A DNA stretch of 64,000 nucleotides, from assembly GCF_035046505.1 (NCBI RefSeq), contig NC_089824.1, positions 33,422,274 through 33,486,273 of the forward strand. Reading direction: 5' to 3'. Positions 1-10,598 of the stretch are shown piece after piece (position 1 is the stretch's first letter; each line of letters starts with the position of its first letter). Source of the DNA: Tiliqua scincoides. Its lineage: Eukaryota; Chordata; Lepidosauria; Squamata; Scincidae. The notes beneath the pieces were generated by a model, which saw only the letters and a program-made list of their open reading frames with translations, searched no databases and was not told where the DNA came from. The position numbers and the translations under genes were made by a program.

Positions 1-1754
1 GGATGCTTCATTGACAGAGAGAAGCATGGAGATGAATCGAGGGCTAGAATGTTGGATGAGCATCACCATAGCTGGAGGGGACAGTACTACCTCAGGCACT
101 AGAAAATATTGGGGTGGTCCCTCAGGAACCACACCACTTAGCTCCATACTCTCTGGGAGTAGTGCTTGTCTTCAGGAACAAATGCTGATCCAATAGAGCG
201 CTGAGAGTAGGGCTTCATTATGGTACCATCAGCGCTGCCCCACATTGTGCACACACATCCTCATACAGGAATGCATGGAGGAAAGCTTCTGAAGAGGGCT
301 TATGTAGATCATGCAACTGTCAATATGTTACCCTCCAACTATGGAAAGAGGAGCTGTTGCTTATTGCCTACCATTGGTTGCTTCCCAGAAGCTGAATAGG
401 TGTTGGACACATTTGCTTTTTTTTAACCTAAATTGGTGTTACCCAAGCTCTATTTGAGGTCACTTTTTGCTTGTCCATTGCTGATTCATCTGCAGCCCTA
501 GAGGCCTGACAGGGTTACTGAGATGTGAAATGTTAGGTTTTTACAAGAGTCAGGCCCATTAGAAATCTGTCTGTGACAGGTTTTAACTAGTGCCTACCTT
601 GGTGATACATAGGCTGGCTAGAGCTGTTCTAGGACATAGCAGGCCTTCTGGTCAGCATTTTCAACTCTTAGCAATCCTTTGAAAGAATCTTAGCAACCAA
701 AAGCTTTGAAGTTGACTTACTTGGTAATTCCATTCAGGTGAAACAAGGGAAGAAAGGAAACTACTTGGATTAATTTTTTTTTAGTTCGGTAGTCAGAATT
801 CTTAATAAAATAGGGTTTTTTCTGCATGTGCATTTGTATCTTAGGCATACAGTTGCCTAGAGATTGCCTGTTTGCACATTTTCTTGAAAAGGGGGGTATT
901 AACAGGTCAGCCCCAGAAAGGGCCGAATTCCTTAGCCTATCCAGAATTCATATTGGTTTCAGGCAACCGGAGTGCCAGTATATATCCTATGGCTGTTAAA
1001 AATAGCCCTGGTTAGTATATTCTCTGGCTTGGGCTGTGCTTTTACTCTATACCTAACTGAGGACTTTAAATTAGTGTTGGGCAAGCTCTCCCTAATCAGG
1101 ATCAATACTTGATTATTAAAAATAAATAAATTACCTCCAGCTCAAAAAAATTGTTTATTTGTATGGAGCTCAATTCAGGTCACACCCCTAATGATGTCAT
1201 TGGGAACACAACGGAGTCCAGTCTCCTTCCCCTTCACACCTGCCAACCTGTGACCTGCGCCCAGGTCCTTCTCCCTTGCAGTCATCTTTCTTGCTGCTCC
1301 AGCAGTGGTAGGGGAAGGAATAGACATCTGGCTTCCTTTTCCCTTAATACATGACACACTACTATGGCTGCATGTCTGACAAAGAATTCTGGGAAGTGCT
1401 ATTTTCCCATTGCTTTTGACATTTCCTGGTGCCATTTTCAGCAGTAGAACTAGAAAAAATGACACTTCCCAGTGCTTCTTGAGCGTGGTGATCAGTCATA
1501 CCAGCATGCCAGGCATTAGAAAGAGGAGGAGAAAAAAGAATCTCTTTCCACTGAAGAGAGCAAAATAATTAAGTGCAGGAAGAAGGGGCTTGGTGATGGG
1601 GGAATAACTGGGAGGATGAGATAGGGAGATGGCTTGTGTTCCTCTCTGGCCTGAATTTTCATCTGAGCTGGAAAAGAACTTGCAAGGCAATGTTTACTGC
1701 CTTGTACTGTCCAAAGTACCAAATACCTTGTATTGTCTGAAGTTTGGATGTCCA
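1..1754. other. No gene recognised; unassigned intergenic sequence
   Basis: Short open frames only, none with family resemblance or splice context. 1060-1480 is relatively GC-rich and could be an old repeat, but I could not assign it. Confidence 0.5.
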
Positions 1755-3403
1755 AAGAACATAAGAACAGCCCCACTGGATCAGGCCATAGGCCCATCTA
1801 GTCCAGCTTCCTGGATCTCACAGCAGCCCACCAAATGCCCCAGGGAGCACACCAGATAACAAGAGACCTCATCCTGGTGCCCTCCCTTGCATCTGGCCTT
1901 CTGACATAGCCCATTTTTAAAATCAGGAGGTTGCGCATACACATCATGGCTTGTACCCCATAATGGATTTTTCCTCCAGAAACGTGTCCCCTTTTTAAAG
2001 GTGTCCAGGCCAGATGCCATCACCACATCCTGTGGCAAGGAGTTCCACAGACCAACCACATGCTGTGTAAAGAAATATTTTCTCTTGTCCGTTCTAACTC
2101 TCCCAACACTCAATTTTAGTGGATGTCCCCTGGTTCTGGTGTTACGTGAGAGTGTAAAGAGCATCTCCCTATCCCCTGCATAATTTTGTATGTCTCAATC
2201 ATGTCCCCCCTCAGGCGTCTCTTTTCTAGGCTGAAGAGGCCCAAACGCCGTAGCCTTTCCTCATAAGGAAGATGCCCCAGCCCCGTAATCATCTTAGTCG
2301 CTCTCTTTTGCACCTTTTCCATTTCCACTATGTCTTTTTTGAGATGTGGCGACCAGAACTGGGCACAATACTCCAGGTATGGCCTTACCATTGATTTGTA
2401 CAATGGCATTATAATATTAGCCGTTTTGTTCTCAATACCTTTCCTAATGATCCCAAGCATAGAATTGGCCTTCTTAACCGCCGCTGCACATTGGGTCGAC
2501 ACTTTCATCTACCTGTCCACCACCACCCCAAGATCACTCTCCTGATCTGTCACAGACAGCTCAGAACCCATTAGCCTATATGTGGTTTTGATTTTTTGCC
2601 CCAATGTGCATGACCTTACACTTACTGACATTGAAGTGCATCTGCCATTTTGTTGCCCATTCTGCCAGTCTGGAGACATCCTTCTGGAGCTCCTCACAAT
2701 CACTTCTGGTCTTCACCACTCGGAAAAGTTTGGTGTCATCTGCAAACTTTGCAACCTCACTGCTCACCCCTGTCTCCAGGTCATTTATGAAGAGGTTGAA
2801 GAGCACTGGTCCCAGGACAGATCCTTGGGACACACCCCTTTTTAACCTCTCTCCATTGTGAAAATTGCCCATTGACACCCACTCGCTGCTTCCTGGCCTC
2901 CAGTTCTCAATCCATGAGAGGACCTGTCCTCTAATTCCCTGACTGTGGAGTTTTTTCAGTAGCCTTTGGTGAGGGACCGTGTCGAACGCCTTCTGAAAGT
3001 CCAGATATATAATGTCCATGGGTTCTCCCGCATCCACATGCCTGTTGACCTTTTCAAAGAATTCTATAAGGTTCGTGAGGCAAGACTTACCCTTACAGAA
3101 GCCATGCTGATTCTCCCTCAGCAAGGCCTGTTCGTCTGTGTTTTGAGATTCTATCTTTGATGAGGCATTCCACCATCTTACCCGGTATAGAGGTTAGGCT
3201 GACCGGCCTATAGTTTCCCGGGTCCCCCCTCTTTCCCTTTTTAAAGATAGGCGTGACATTTGCTATCCTCCAATCTTCTGGCACCGTGGCCGTTTTGAGG
3301 GACAAGTTGCATATCTTAGTCAAGAGATCAGCAACTTTATTCTTCAATTCCTTAATAACTCTTGGGTGGATGCCATCAGGGCCCGGTGTCTTATTGATCT
3401 TTA
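1755..3403 (-). mobile_element. CR1 LINE, 5'-truncated, RT and 3' end
   Basis: Reverse-strand CR1. The 3' end is at the low coordinate (complement of GGCCTGATCCAGTGGGGCTG then GTTCTTATGTTCTT). Reverse-transcriptase pieces in order: PEDWRIANVTPIFKKG and PVSLTSIPGKMVE (3200-3290), GFCKGKSCLTNLIEFFEKV (about 3040-3100), IYLDFQKAFDTVPH (about 2980), GVSQGSVLGPVLFNLFINDL (about 2800), the catalytic FADD (about 2745), then the C-terminal CAAAVKKANSMLGIIRKGIE and SMVRPYLEYCAQFWSPHLKK blocks. Several frame changes and stops; not active. It lacks the endonuclease and begins within the RT-proximal linker. Confidence 0.93.
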
Positions 3404-3900
3404 GGACTTTAGACTTATTGATCTAAAGGATCTCCTCTATGGAGAACTAGTGCAGGGAAAGTGCCCTACAGGTAGACCACAGCTTTAGGACCCTTTAGAC
3501 TTATTGATCCAAAAGATCTTCTCTATGGAGAACTAGTGCAGGGAAAGTGCCCTACAGGTAGACCACAGCTGCGATACAAGGATATGTGCAAGAGGGATCT
3601 GAAGGCCTTAGGAATGGACCTCAACAGATGGGAAATCTTGGCTTCTGAGCATCCCGCTTGGAGGCAGGCTGTGCAGCATGGCCTCTCCCAGTTTGGAGAG
3701 ACACTTGTCCAACAGACTGAGGCAAAGAAGGAAGGCCCATAGCTAGGGAGACAGACCAGGGACAGATTACATTTGCTCTCATTGTGGAAGGGATTGTCAC
3801 TCCCAAATCGGCCTCTTCAACCACACTAGACACTGTTCCAGAACCACCATTCAGAGCGTGATACCAGTCTCAGTCTTCTGAGACTGAAGGATGCTAACTC
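3404..3900 (+). mobile_element. 3' end of an unassigned LINE with a C-terminal zinc finger
   Basis: 3536-3742 reads TGRPQLRYKDMCKRDLKALG and WEILASEHPAWRQAV, a C-terminal block seen in non-LTR retrotransposon ORFs. It is followed in another frame by YICSHCGRDCHSQIGLFNHT.RHC (about 3760-3840), a Cys/His finger. The noncoding end is GAGACTGAAGGATGCTAAC. The clade is not certain to me. A second copy of the same tail is at 15490. The 5' edge is tandemly duplicated (3407-3570). Confidence 0.65.
3407..3570 (+). repeat. 86-bp-period tandem duplication at LINE junction
   Basis: Units start at 3407 and 3493. Over the shared 78 bases they differ at three positions, all transitions. The unit spans the CR1-like TTATTGATC motif and the beginning of the adjoining LINE. 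Confidence 0.85.
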
Positions 3901-4065
3901 TAACTGAGGCAAGCCATACAAACTTTACTGCTTGCATAACTCAGTTAAAAGCAGTAGAGAAAAGCTTCCTCTGCATGCCTAAGGTTCCTTGCAAAGCAAT
4001 CCCTATGCTTATTTACTTGGAAGCAAATCCTACAGTGTCCAATAGGGCTTGCTCCTTAGTAAGGG

Positions 4066-4340
4066 CAGGGATGGGAACTCGAGTCAGGTGACTCGAGTCC
4101 AAGTCATGAAAATCAGAATTTTTCAGTGTCTTCTAGAGACTTGTCACCCATGCCAATGACTCAACAAAACACTCCTGACTCGTGTGTCACCATGGGCTTG
4201 AATTTGAGTCACCCACAAACAGCTACAGGTTCCACTGCATCCATCTTGCTCAAAAAACCTCTTGTGTTGATCTGGAAGCTGGGTTTTGAGCACATGAGCA
4301 ACAGCTCCAGCAGCAGCAGTAGGGAACATTATGTTTAGAG
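4066..4340 (+). mobile_element. Partial hAT-like element rich in ACTCGAGTC palindromes
   Basis: Begins CAGGGATGGGAACTCGAGTC, a hAT-style CAGGG terminus, and repeats GACTCGAGTC-type palindromes and GAGTCAC motifs. No matching inverted end was found to the right, so the far border is a guess and the copy is probably truncated. Confidence 0.45.
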
Positions 4341-5195
4341 ACGGGGGCAGGGTGGTGGTGGAGCGAAATGGTTAACTACTTTGGGTTTGGGCTTTAAAAG
4401 TGCAAGGTCGTGATGCAGAACTTGTAACAGCTTTTGCAGAAGTATCTATTTTTGCTGTTGCGTATATGCAACATTGGACAAAAATGGTTTAAAACGCTTT
4501 AGAACATCCCTTCCCTCAGCTGCTGTGCATGTGTGAAAGGCAAATTTGGCTTTTAATGATCCTGTGTAAGGCTGAAAAGTTAACTGATGATCATGCAGGA
4601 TTTACAATTGCATTTCCACTGCCCTGCTTTTATTGTGCCATCTGTGTGCCATCTGAGGTACATTTTCAGTTCTTGACTACCAGTTGTCTTAGAGGTAGAT
4701 GAGCCCAGATAAAAACTTTTGTTGGAAACATGCTTAGGTGATTGTGAAAGAGGGACTCTCAGTATACGAAAAAGCCAATATAATTCAAGCTATAGCATTA
4801 TGAATTCAAACCTCTGGTTTTGATGTGATTAGAGACCCAAACATCTTTGTGACATCTTTGTGTTTTGAAAATTATCTCATTGTGTGTGTCCAAGGGCCCA
4901 GTCTGCTACGCACTCTCACGGGATACTTCTGAGAACCAATGTTGTTTTCAGGGTGTCCCACTCTGCTACTGTGCCAGAGCTTTCTTCAGGCTTAACACCA
5001 CCAAGCTCATGTTAACGTCTCCACATCACCACCCTAACCGGTCTGCTTTATGACATAGTGGAGGAGGTGGTGGCAGGCGCAATGCTGCTTGTCTCTGGCA
5101 CTCACATGAATGGCTTTGGACAAAGTTCCTATTGTTCGGCCTCTGACGTTCTCCATCTGCGTTGGGTGCCCCTAAGAACGACATGACCTGGGCAT
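4341..5195. other. PMP2 upstream region; nothing recognised
   Basis: Moderately AT-rich sequence upstream of PMP2. No coding exon and no repeat I can name. Regulatory sites are likely here but cannot be identified from the sequence alone. Confidence 0.4.
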
Positions 5196-5206
5196 CTTTT
5201 AAAAAG
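5196..5206 (+). promoter_or_regulatory. Possible TATA-like box of PMP2
   Basis: CTTTTAAAAAG about 95 bp before the PMP2 ATG. A start site some 30 bp downstream would give a 5' untranslated leader of about 60-70 bases, a usual size for FABP genes. This is position-based inference only; no stronger TATA match is seen between 5000 and 5296. Confidence 0.25.
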
Positions 5207-5296
5207 ACACCATTGTGATACGTGTGGCTCATACAAGCCTTCTCCTCCAAGGAACTGTTCCTGTCACTTCTCTGAGGGAGACCCTGCCTTGCAAAA

Positions 5297-5369
5297 ATGT
5301 GCAACAAATTTGTGGGAACCTGGAAGCTTGTCTCTAGTGAAAACTTTGATGATTACGTGAAAGAATTGG
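5297..5369 (+). CDS. PMP2: PMP2 coding exon 1
   Basis: Starts at ATG 5297 ([10 protein letters not shown]) and ends after the first base of the Gly25 codon, a phase-1 intron as in all FABP genes. The donor GTGAGC follows at 5370. No other in-frame ATG lies upstream in the exon that would give a family-like start. Confidence 0.93.
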
Positions 5370-8300
5370 GTGAGCCATTTTTTTGATCTGGTGATCAAAG
5401 CTGCATTGCTATATTTTTCCAGCATGTCTTCTTCTGAGAGCTGTGAAATTTTCAGTCAGGTTCCTTCACTTGGAATTTCAGCATCTTGAAAGGAAGGGTG
5501 AAAAGAGCATTCATTTTATCTGTCTTACTAATCATTTTCAGGCTGTCTTTTCATTTCGTTTCAGAAGAGAAACAAATGGTTGAATTATTCAGTGATCTGT
5601 GTTCTGTACAGTTTCACCTACTACTGATAGTCCTCTGTTTTTATGTGAATGAATTGGGGCTTTTTCACAGAACTGTGTCATGTATCAAGCATACTTTAAA
5701 AAAAATCCTTTTAATGCTACCTTACAAGTTCTATATAAGGCTTTAGAAAATTGTACTTTCAATGTAACTACATAAATGACCCAGATTAATTCTGTTTGTT
5801 TCAAGAGCTAAACTCCATCCCTGAAGATGTCTAACTGATTGATTCTGATATGTTTGGAATAAAAACATGGTTTTCAATTTTGACAAAGAATTAGGATTTA
5901 AGGAATTACAACAGAATTAAAATTAAGATTGGCTAGCATTTACATGTTCATGTTTTCCTTTACATCGTGTTTGGAGAATTTTAAAGATTATGGTATTGTG
6001 TTGTAGCTGTTTGAAAATGATGTACTGCTCAGCCCAGACAGAAATCAACTTCCTATAGATTATCGGCCATGGTTTTAAAACAATTTCCTACTGTATTTTA
6101 AAGACTCTGGTGTGTAGTGACACCTAAGATAAACTCTGTGTGGGGGAAAAGATGTGTAGATCATGTATAAAGGAAGATCCAAGAATTACTTTTCTGATGA
6201 GAACTCTGACTGGGCTGCTTACATTTGTGTATTCATGAGGAAATGACACAAACTGTACTTCATATGCAAGAGTACTTATGAGCCTAATCCTATGCAACCT
6301 TCCAGCACCAATGCAGCTGCAATTGAGTCCCAACATAAAAGAAGAAGCATTCCCTTACCTTGAGGAAGCCTCTGTCTTCCCATTCACTGCAGGATGCACC
6401 GGATGCCCTGGTGGCACAGATGCATTGGTGCTGGGAAGTTGGATAGGACTGGGCCATATGTTTTTTTTATAACTAATTACATGATTCCCAAATGCACATT
6501 CATCATTTGATGATGGTGCAGCAATAACACATTATCTGTACTTGTGGATGAGCCATAACAGGTCAAAAACCATAGACAGAAAGTTCTGATTTCAAGATAT
6601 GGTTTCAAACGCTAACCTTTCCACTAGAATTGTTTCACTCATTCAAGCTGTGATTCCTTAAGAGTTGGTCCTCAACTGATGAGACTGCCATCTTGATCAG
6701 TAGGAAAATGTCAATGTCATGAAATAGTGCTGAAAGCAGCCTGTTGGCTCTGGGCTTCTCTTCAAGTCAGTGGTATTTACTGTCATTCTGAGATCACTTG
6801 CCATTTTAAACCTTAGCATGGTTAGAAGTTCACCTTTACCTTTTAAGATACAGTGTGGAAAGCCCTGTTTATTAAAAGTTAGTCCTGAGATAGACATTTG
6901 TGGTTATTCATGTTGCTGACGTTTTCGTCTTCTTTTTTAAATTTATCCTTTCAATGGATATTTTTAATGTGATTTTGTAATGTGTGTCACAGAATACAGA
7001 GTTACTTGCCACAAGGCGTATAACAATATTTTCTGTGCCTCTCTTGTAGGAGTGGGGTTGGCTACCCGCAAACTTGGCAGCCTGGCCAAGCCCAAAGTCA
7101 TCATCAGCATGAAGGGTGACGAGATAACCATCAGAACCGAAAGTGCCTTCAAAACTACACAGATCACTTTCAGGTTGGGGCAGGAATTTCATGAGACCAC
7201 AGCAGATAACAGGAAAACCAAGGTGAGAGAGTTTTTCCCATTTGTTCTTGTAATCTCCAAATTGCATAAGTAGAAAGCATTTTGTTCCTCTTAAAATGCT
7301 CTGTAAGGTCTCACGTTCAGCACATGGCCTGCTTAAACCAAGATCATTTGAAATGGGAGATATTACAAAACATGGATATGCTAGTAAGACATTTTCAAAT
7401 CACTCAAGAGGTACCATTTCAGATTTTAGAGCAGCACTCTCCAAACCAGATCCAGGGTTTGGAAAAAGCCCTTCCCCCCATGAGCTGTGCTTCCATGTCC
7501 CTGGGCCCAGATCAGTCTGAAAGTGACACAGTGTCGTGGCAGAATGGTAAGCTGTGTTTGGGATGGGGAGGGCTTTTTCGGGATACAGTCATCTCCAGTT
7601 TGGAGACTGCTGTTACAGTGAGTAAAATGTTCTCGGCAAGGTGATGGATATATCCAGTTATGCTGCAAAACAAGCAGAATGTACTATACTTTAAGTACAC
7701 TTTCAAAATATCTAGTTGCCAATACAACTCAAATGACTACTCTTTTCTTAATCAAAAGGATATCCCAATTACTACTGAAGTCTGAAAGGGAGATGTGTAT
7801 AAATATTCTCTGAGAGGTAGTTATGTTAGTCTGCAGCAGAAAAAACAACAAAATGAGCTGTGTGCTGTGGCAAAAATTCCTTGGATCACAGTTCATTAGA
7901 TGTATGAAATGTAATCCTGATTAGGCAGATTAGACCTAGGGGTAGAGTAAGAAAGGAAAAAAAATCTCTCTGTCTATGTATGTGTCTGCCAAAACAACAA
8001 CAACAGGTTACCATGCTTCCATGACTCAAAAGCTGAAAGTTGGCACAGACATAGAGGACAATCCTAACCAGTAAGTCCTATTTTGTTCAATGGGGCTTAC
8101 TTTCAGGAAAATGTGGTTAGGACTGCAGCCATAGTTCAACAGAAACTGGTTATAAGTGTTTGAAAATAGCGTATCTTTTACACATCCAGCTGCAGCTATT
8201 AGTGTGTGTCTATGTTTGCAGAATGCAACCTTCAGTTAGTGGTGTATGTGCTTGTACTGTATATCTCCTTCTTTCCTCAATAAATTATTAATCAAAGTAT

Positions 8301-10032
8301 ATTTGTTCTTTGGGAATTTGCAGACTGTGGTAAATTTAGAAAAAGGCGCATTAGTTCAAGTGCAAAAGTGGAATGGCAAGGAGTCAACAATAAGGAGAAA
8401 ACTAGTTGATGGGAAAATGGTGGTGGTAAGTAAACTGTTCTAAATTATTCAGGACCTAATCCAGACAATGTCAAACCCCCTTAACCCCCATTTGTTTCAA
8501 TGAAAGAAATATGAACACATACTGAACTCTTCCTTTGTAGTGATTCGGGCTTGAAGGAGTGTGCCCAACAAAGACTTGCAGAAAGCCTGACTGTGAAAAT
8601 GAATAGTGCCAGCCCTCCGAGTGGCGCTAAGGCTCAGCACCGACTGGCCCAGCGCCAGTGCTCCCTTCTCTCCAAGTACCACAGATGTGCTTTACAGCAC
8701 CTTTGCGACACTTGTACTGCCGGTGCTAAAGAGCTCAGGATTGGGATGTAAGGGACTGGGCTCTAGTTGGAAGGTTGCAGCAGGAAAGATGCTTTCGGTA
8801 GAATAGCACAATTTCACATTGTGGTATAGCAGTAGTCTAGTATCCAATTTCTTTTGTGAGTTCACTTTTGCCACGTCCTCCACCATTTTCTTCTTAGACA
8901 CAAGAGAGACAGAGCGGTGGGGAAACGGAAACTATGCAATTGTAACTTCAGCTTAATTACAAGAGTGAATCATGGGGTTGTTCTAAAGCAGGGGTGCTCA
9001 ATAGGTAGATCGCGATCTACCGGTAGATCGCGAGGCAAAATGAGTAGATCGCGGAGTGCCGACCCCCCCTTCAGGTGCTTCTGGGAGGAAATGCCGGGAG
9101 TAAGGCCCATTGTACTCAATGGGGCTTACTCCCAGGTAAGTGTGGCTAGGATTGCAGCCTCACAGCCTAATCCTAGGCATGTCTACTCAGGAGTAAGTCC
9201 TGTTATACTCAGTGGGGCTCAAGGTACACCAACATACATTGTACACATAAATGTTATATGTTATGATGGCGCGAACATTGTAAAACAAACTCTGGTAGAT
9301 CTCCGGGCCTTGCTGGGTTTCAAAGTAGCTCTCGAGCCAAAAAAAGTGTGAGCACCCCTGTTCTAAAGGCTTTGTGGAAAGGTTGGTTTCAATAAGTATT
9401 TGAAAGAATAAAATAGGAAATTTCGTGCAAGGTTTTGGAATTTGGAGAAGACAGTTTTGGAACCTTTTTATGAGTTTATGTATAACTCAGTATTTCCATA
9501 CACAAGAAGCACAAGAAGAACCCCCTGGAGAGGGTATTCGATTCAGGGATGGCTCCATAAGTGAAACCTAGTGGGGCATGTCTCAGAGGCCCATGCCTAC
9601 ACAAGGGCCAACAACCATGTCTGGCCAACTCCTGAAACACTAAGGACCTGCTGCATCTGCTACTCCCTATCACTATCCAGTAATGTAGGAACCATGTGGG
9701 CACAATTGTGGAGGGACAGGCATTCCTGGAAGGGGAAGGGCAAAAAGCTAAATTTTTCAAGCACCTGAACACCAGGGTCCCTCCCCCTCGCCTGCAGAGC
9801 CATTTGGAGGACCCTCACAGGTCTCTTGCTCCAGGTCCCCAAAAAGCTGGAGTCACAACTGATTCTACAATCTGCATTCTGCTGGGTAAGATCCAGACAA
9901 TTGAGGTTGATGCATGTACCTAGTACTACTTACTACAGTAGGCAATGAATGCAGAGTCCAAATTATCTTTTTATCTTTTAGGAATGCAGCATGAAAGGCA
10001 CCACTTGCACAAGAGTCTATACAAAGGTGTGA
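5297..10032 (+). CDS. PMP2: Myelin P2 / fatty-acid-binding protein 8, complete four-exon gene
   Basis: Intracellular lipid-binding protein of the FABP4/5/8/9/12 group: a ten-strand beta-barrel that carries long-chain fatty acids in the cytoplasm and, for P2, docks on myelin membranes. Coding exons are 5297-5369, 7050-7222, 8324-8425 and 9982-10032 (73, 173, 102 and 51 bp, the standard FABP sizes), joined by GT/AG introns of 1680, 1101 and 1556 bp. The 132-residue product equals human P2 in length. The FABP signature is at residues 7-24 ([18 protein letters not shown]). Fatty-acid carboxylate residues Arg107, Arg127 and Tyr129 are present, as are Cys118 and Cys125. PMP2 is preferred to FABP4, 9 or 12 because of [28 protein letters not shown] and the CTRVYTKV end (comparison from memory). 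One oddity: the usual WDGKE reads WNGKE (Asn99). Introns hold a small DNA element each: 6282, 8057 and 8989. Confidence 0.93.
6282..6455 (-). mobile_element. Short GCAATCC-type DNA element in PMP2 intron 1
   Basis: Ends GCCTAATCCTATGCAACCTT and GGAAGTTGGATAGGACTGGG are inverted copies. The interior (CTTCCAGCACC, CATTCCCTTACCTTGAGG) matches, in reverse, the elements at 54971 and 58859. About 175 bp, noncoding. Confidence 0.6.
7050..7222 (+). CDS. PMP2: PMP2 coding exon 2
   Basis: Acceptor TTGTAG at 7044-7049, donor GTGAGA at 7223. Encodes residues 25-82, including [25 protein letters not shown] and TTADNRKTK; exactly 173 bp as in other FABP genes. Confidence 0.95.
8057..8130. mobile_element. 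Palindromic 80-90 bp MITE in PMP2 intron 2
   Basis: Ends CAATCCTAACC and GGTTAGGACTG are inverted. The centre carries AGTAAGTCC / GGGGCTTACT, also inverted, so the whole element can fold. Same family as 15910, 26027, 27023, 47772 and 60629. Confidence 0.6.
8324..8425 (+). CDS. PMP2: PMP2 coding exon 3
   Basis: Acceptor TTGCAG before 8324, donor GTAAGT at 8426. 34 codons, residues 83-116, [14 protein letters not shown] to KLVDGKMVV. Contains ligand residue Arg107 and the unusual WNGKE. Confidence 0.94.
8989..9360. mobile_element. Non-autonomous hAT element in PMP2 intron 3, 8-bp TSD
   Basis: Perfect 12-bp inverted termini CAGGGGTGCTCA / TGAGCACCCCTG, flanked on both sides by TTCTAAAG (8981-8988 and 9361-9368). 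372 bp, no transposase. The interior has a CpG-rich palindrome GTAGATCGCGATCTAC at 9006 and both halves of the palindromic GCAATCC MITE (9105-9230). Exact termini and duplication suggest a relatively recent insertion. Confidence 0.93.
9982..10032 (+). CDS. PMP2: PMP2 coding exon 4
   Basis: Acceptor TTTTAG ends at 9981. 17 codons reading [16 protein letters not shown] then TGA at 10030-10032. Carries Arg127 and Tyr129 of the fatty-acid head-group site and the cysteine pair typical of P2. Confidence 0.94.
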   Translation, partial: ECSMKGTTCTRVYTKV

Positions 10033-10187
10033 CGAAACTCCATGTGTCTTGGCTTGAGTCCGTATCATTGGATCTACATTACTGCCATGGGGGAAAATGT
10101 CATCAACCTGCTTTTTTTCCTCATTTCCTTTTACTGAAGAACAACTAAACCTACATTTCAAAATTGTTGTGTAAGTAATAGTGATTC

Positions 10188-10193
10188 AATAAA
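10188..10193 (+). promoter_or_regulatory. PMP2: PMP2 polyadenylation signal AATAAA
   Basis: Canonical AATAAA 156 bases after the stop codon; cleavage would be expected near 10205-10220. It gives a compact 3' untranslated region. Confidence 0.7.
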
Positions 10194-10315
10194 GGCTTAC
10201 CACTGTACAAAGCACAGGTATGTTATTCTAGTATGTTAAAGAATTTGCAGATGGCCCTTCTGGGGACATTGCCAAGGGTTGGTTTGTTTTTTTTAGTAAC
10301 ATGTACTGTCTTCTT

Positions 10316-10497
10316 GAACATATAATACTGCTTTATACTGAATCAGACCAATGGTCCATGTAGCTCAGTATTGTCAACACTGAGGGGCAGAAGCTCTCCA
10401 GGGTTTCAGACGGAGGCCTTTTCTTTTTTGTATGCTGCTGATGTCTGAAATTGGGACCTTCTGCATGCAAAGCAGAAACTCTGTTAGTCTAATTAAA
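10316..10497 (-). mobile_element. SINE-like element, reverse orientation
   Basis: Contains the complement of CTGAGCTACATGGACCATTG and CAATACTGAG plus CCCTGGAGAGCTTCT, the dispersed sequence also seen at 22020, 25868, 42300, 49932 and 53865. Head degraded, no clear Pol III boxes. Confidence 0.55.
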
Positions 10498-10505
10498 AAT
10501 GTCTA

Positions 10506-10598
10506 GGCTTTAAGGCCATGGTCCAACAGAGCACCTTTCTCTGTTGGACCATGGTAGGTACTCTTGAAGGTACTCTGTTGGACCATGGCCTTCAAGCC
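10506..10598. repeat. Hairpin at the 5' junction of a CR1 copy
   Basis: 10506-10531 and 10573-10598 form a 26-bp inverted repeat with one mismatch. A third copy of the core CTCTGTTGGACCATGG sits at 10539-10554, as a direct repeat of the right arm. The right arm is continuous with CR1 sequence, so the left arm looks like a folded-back copy of the element's own first bases. Confidence 0.85.
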
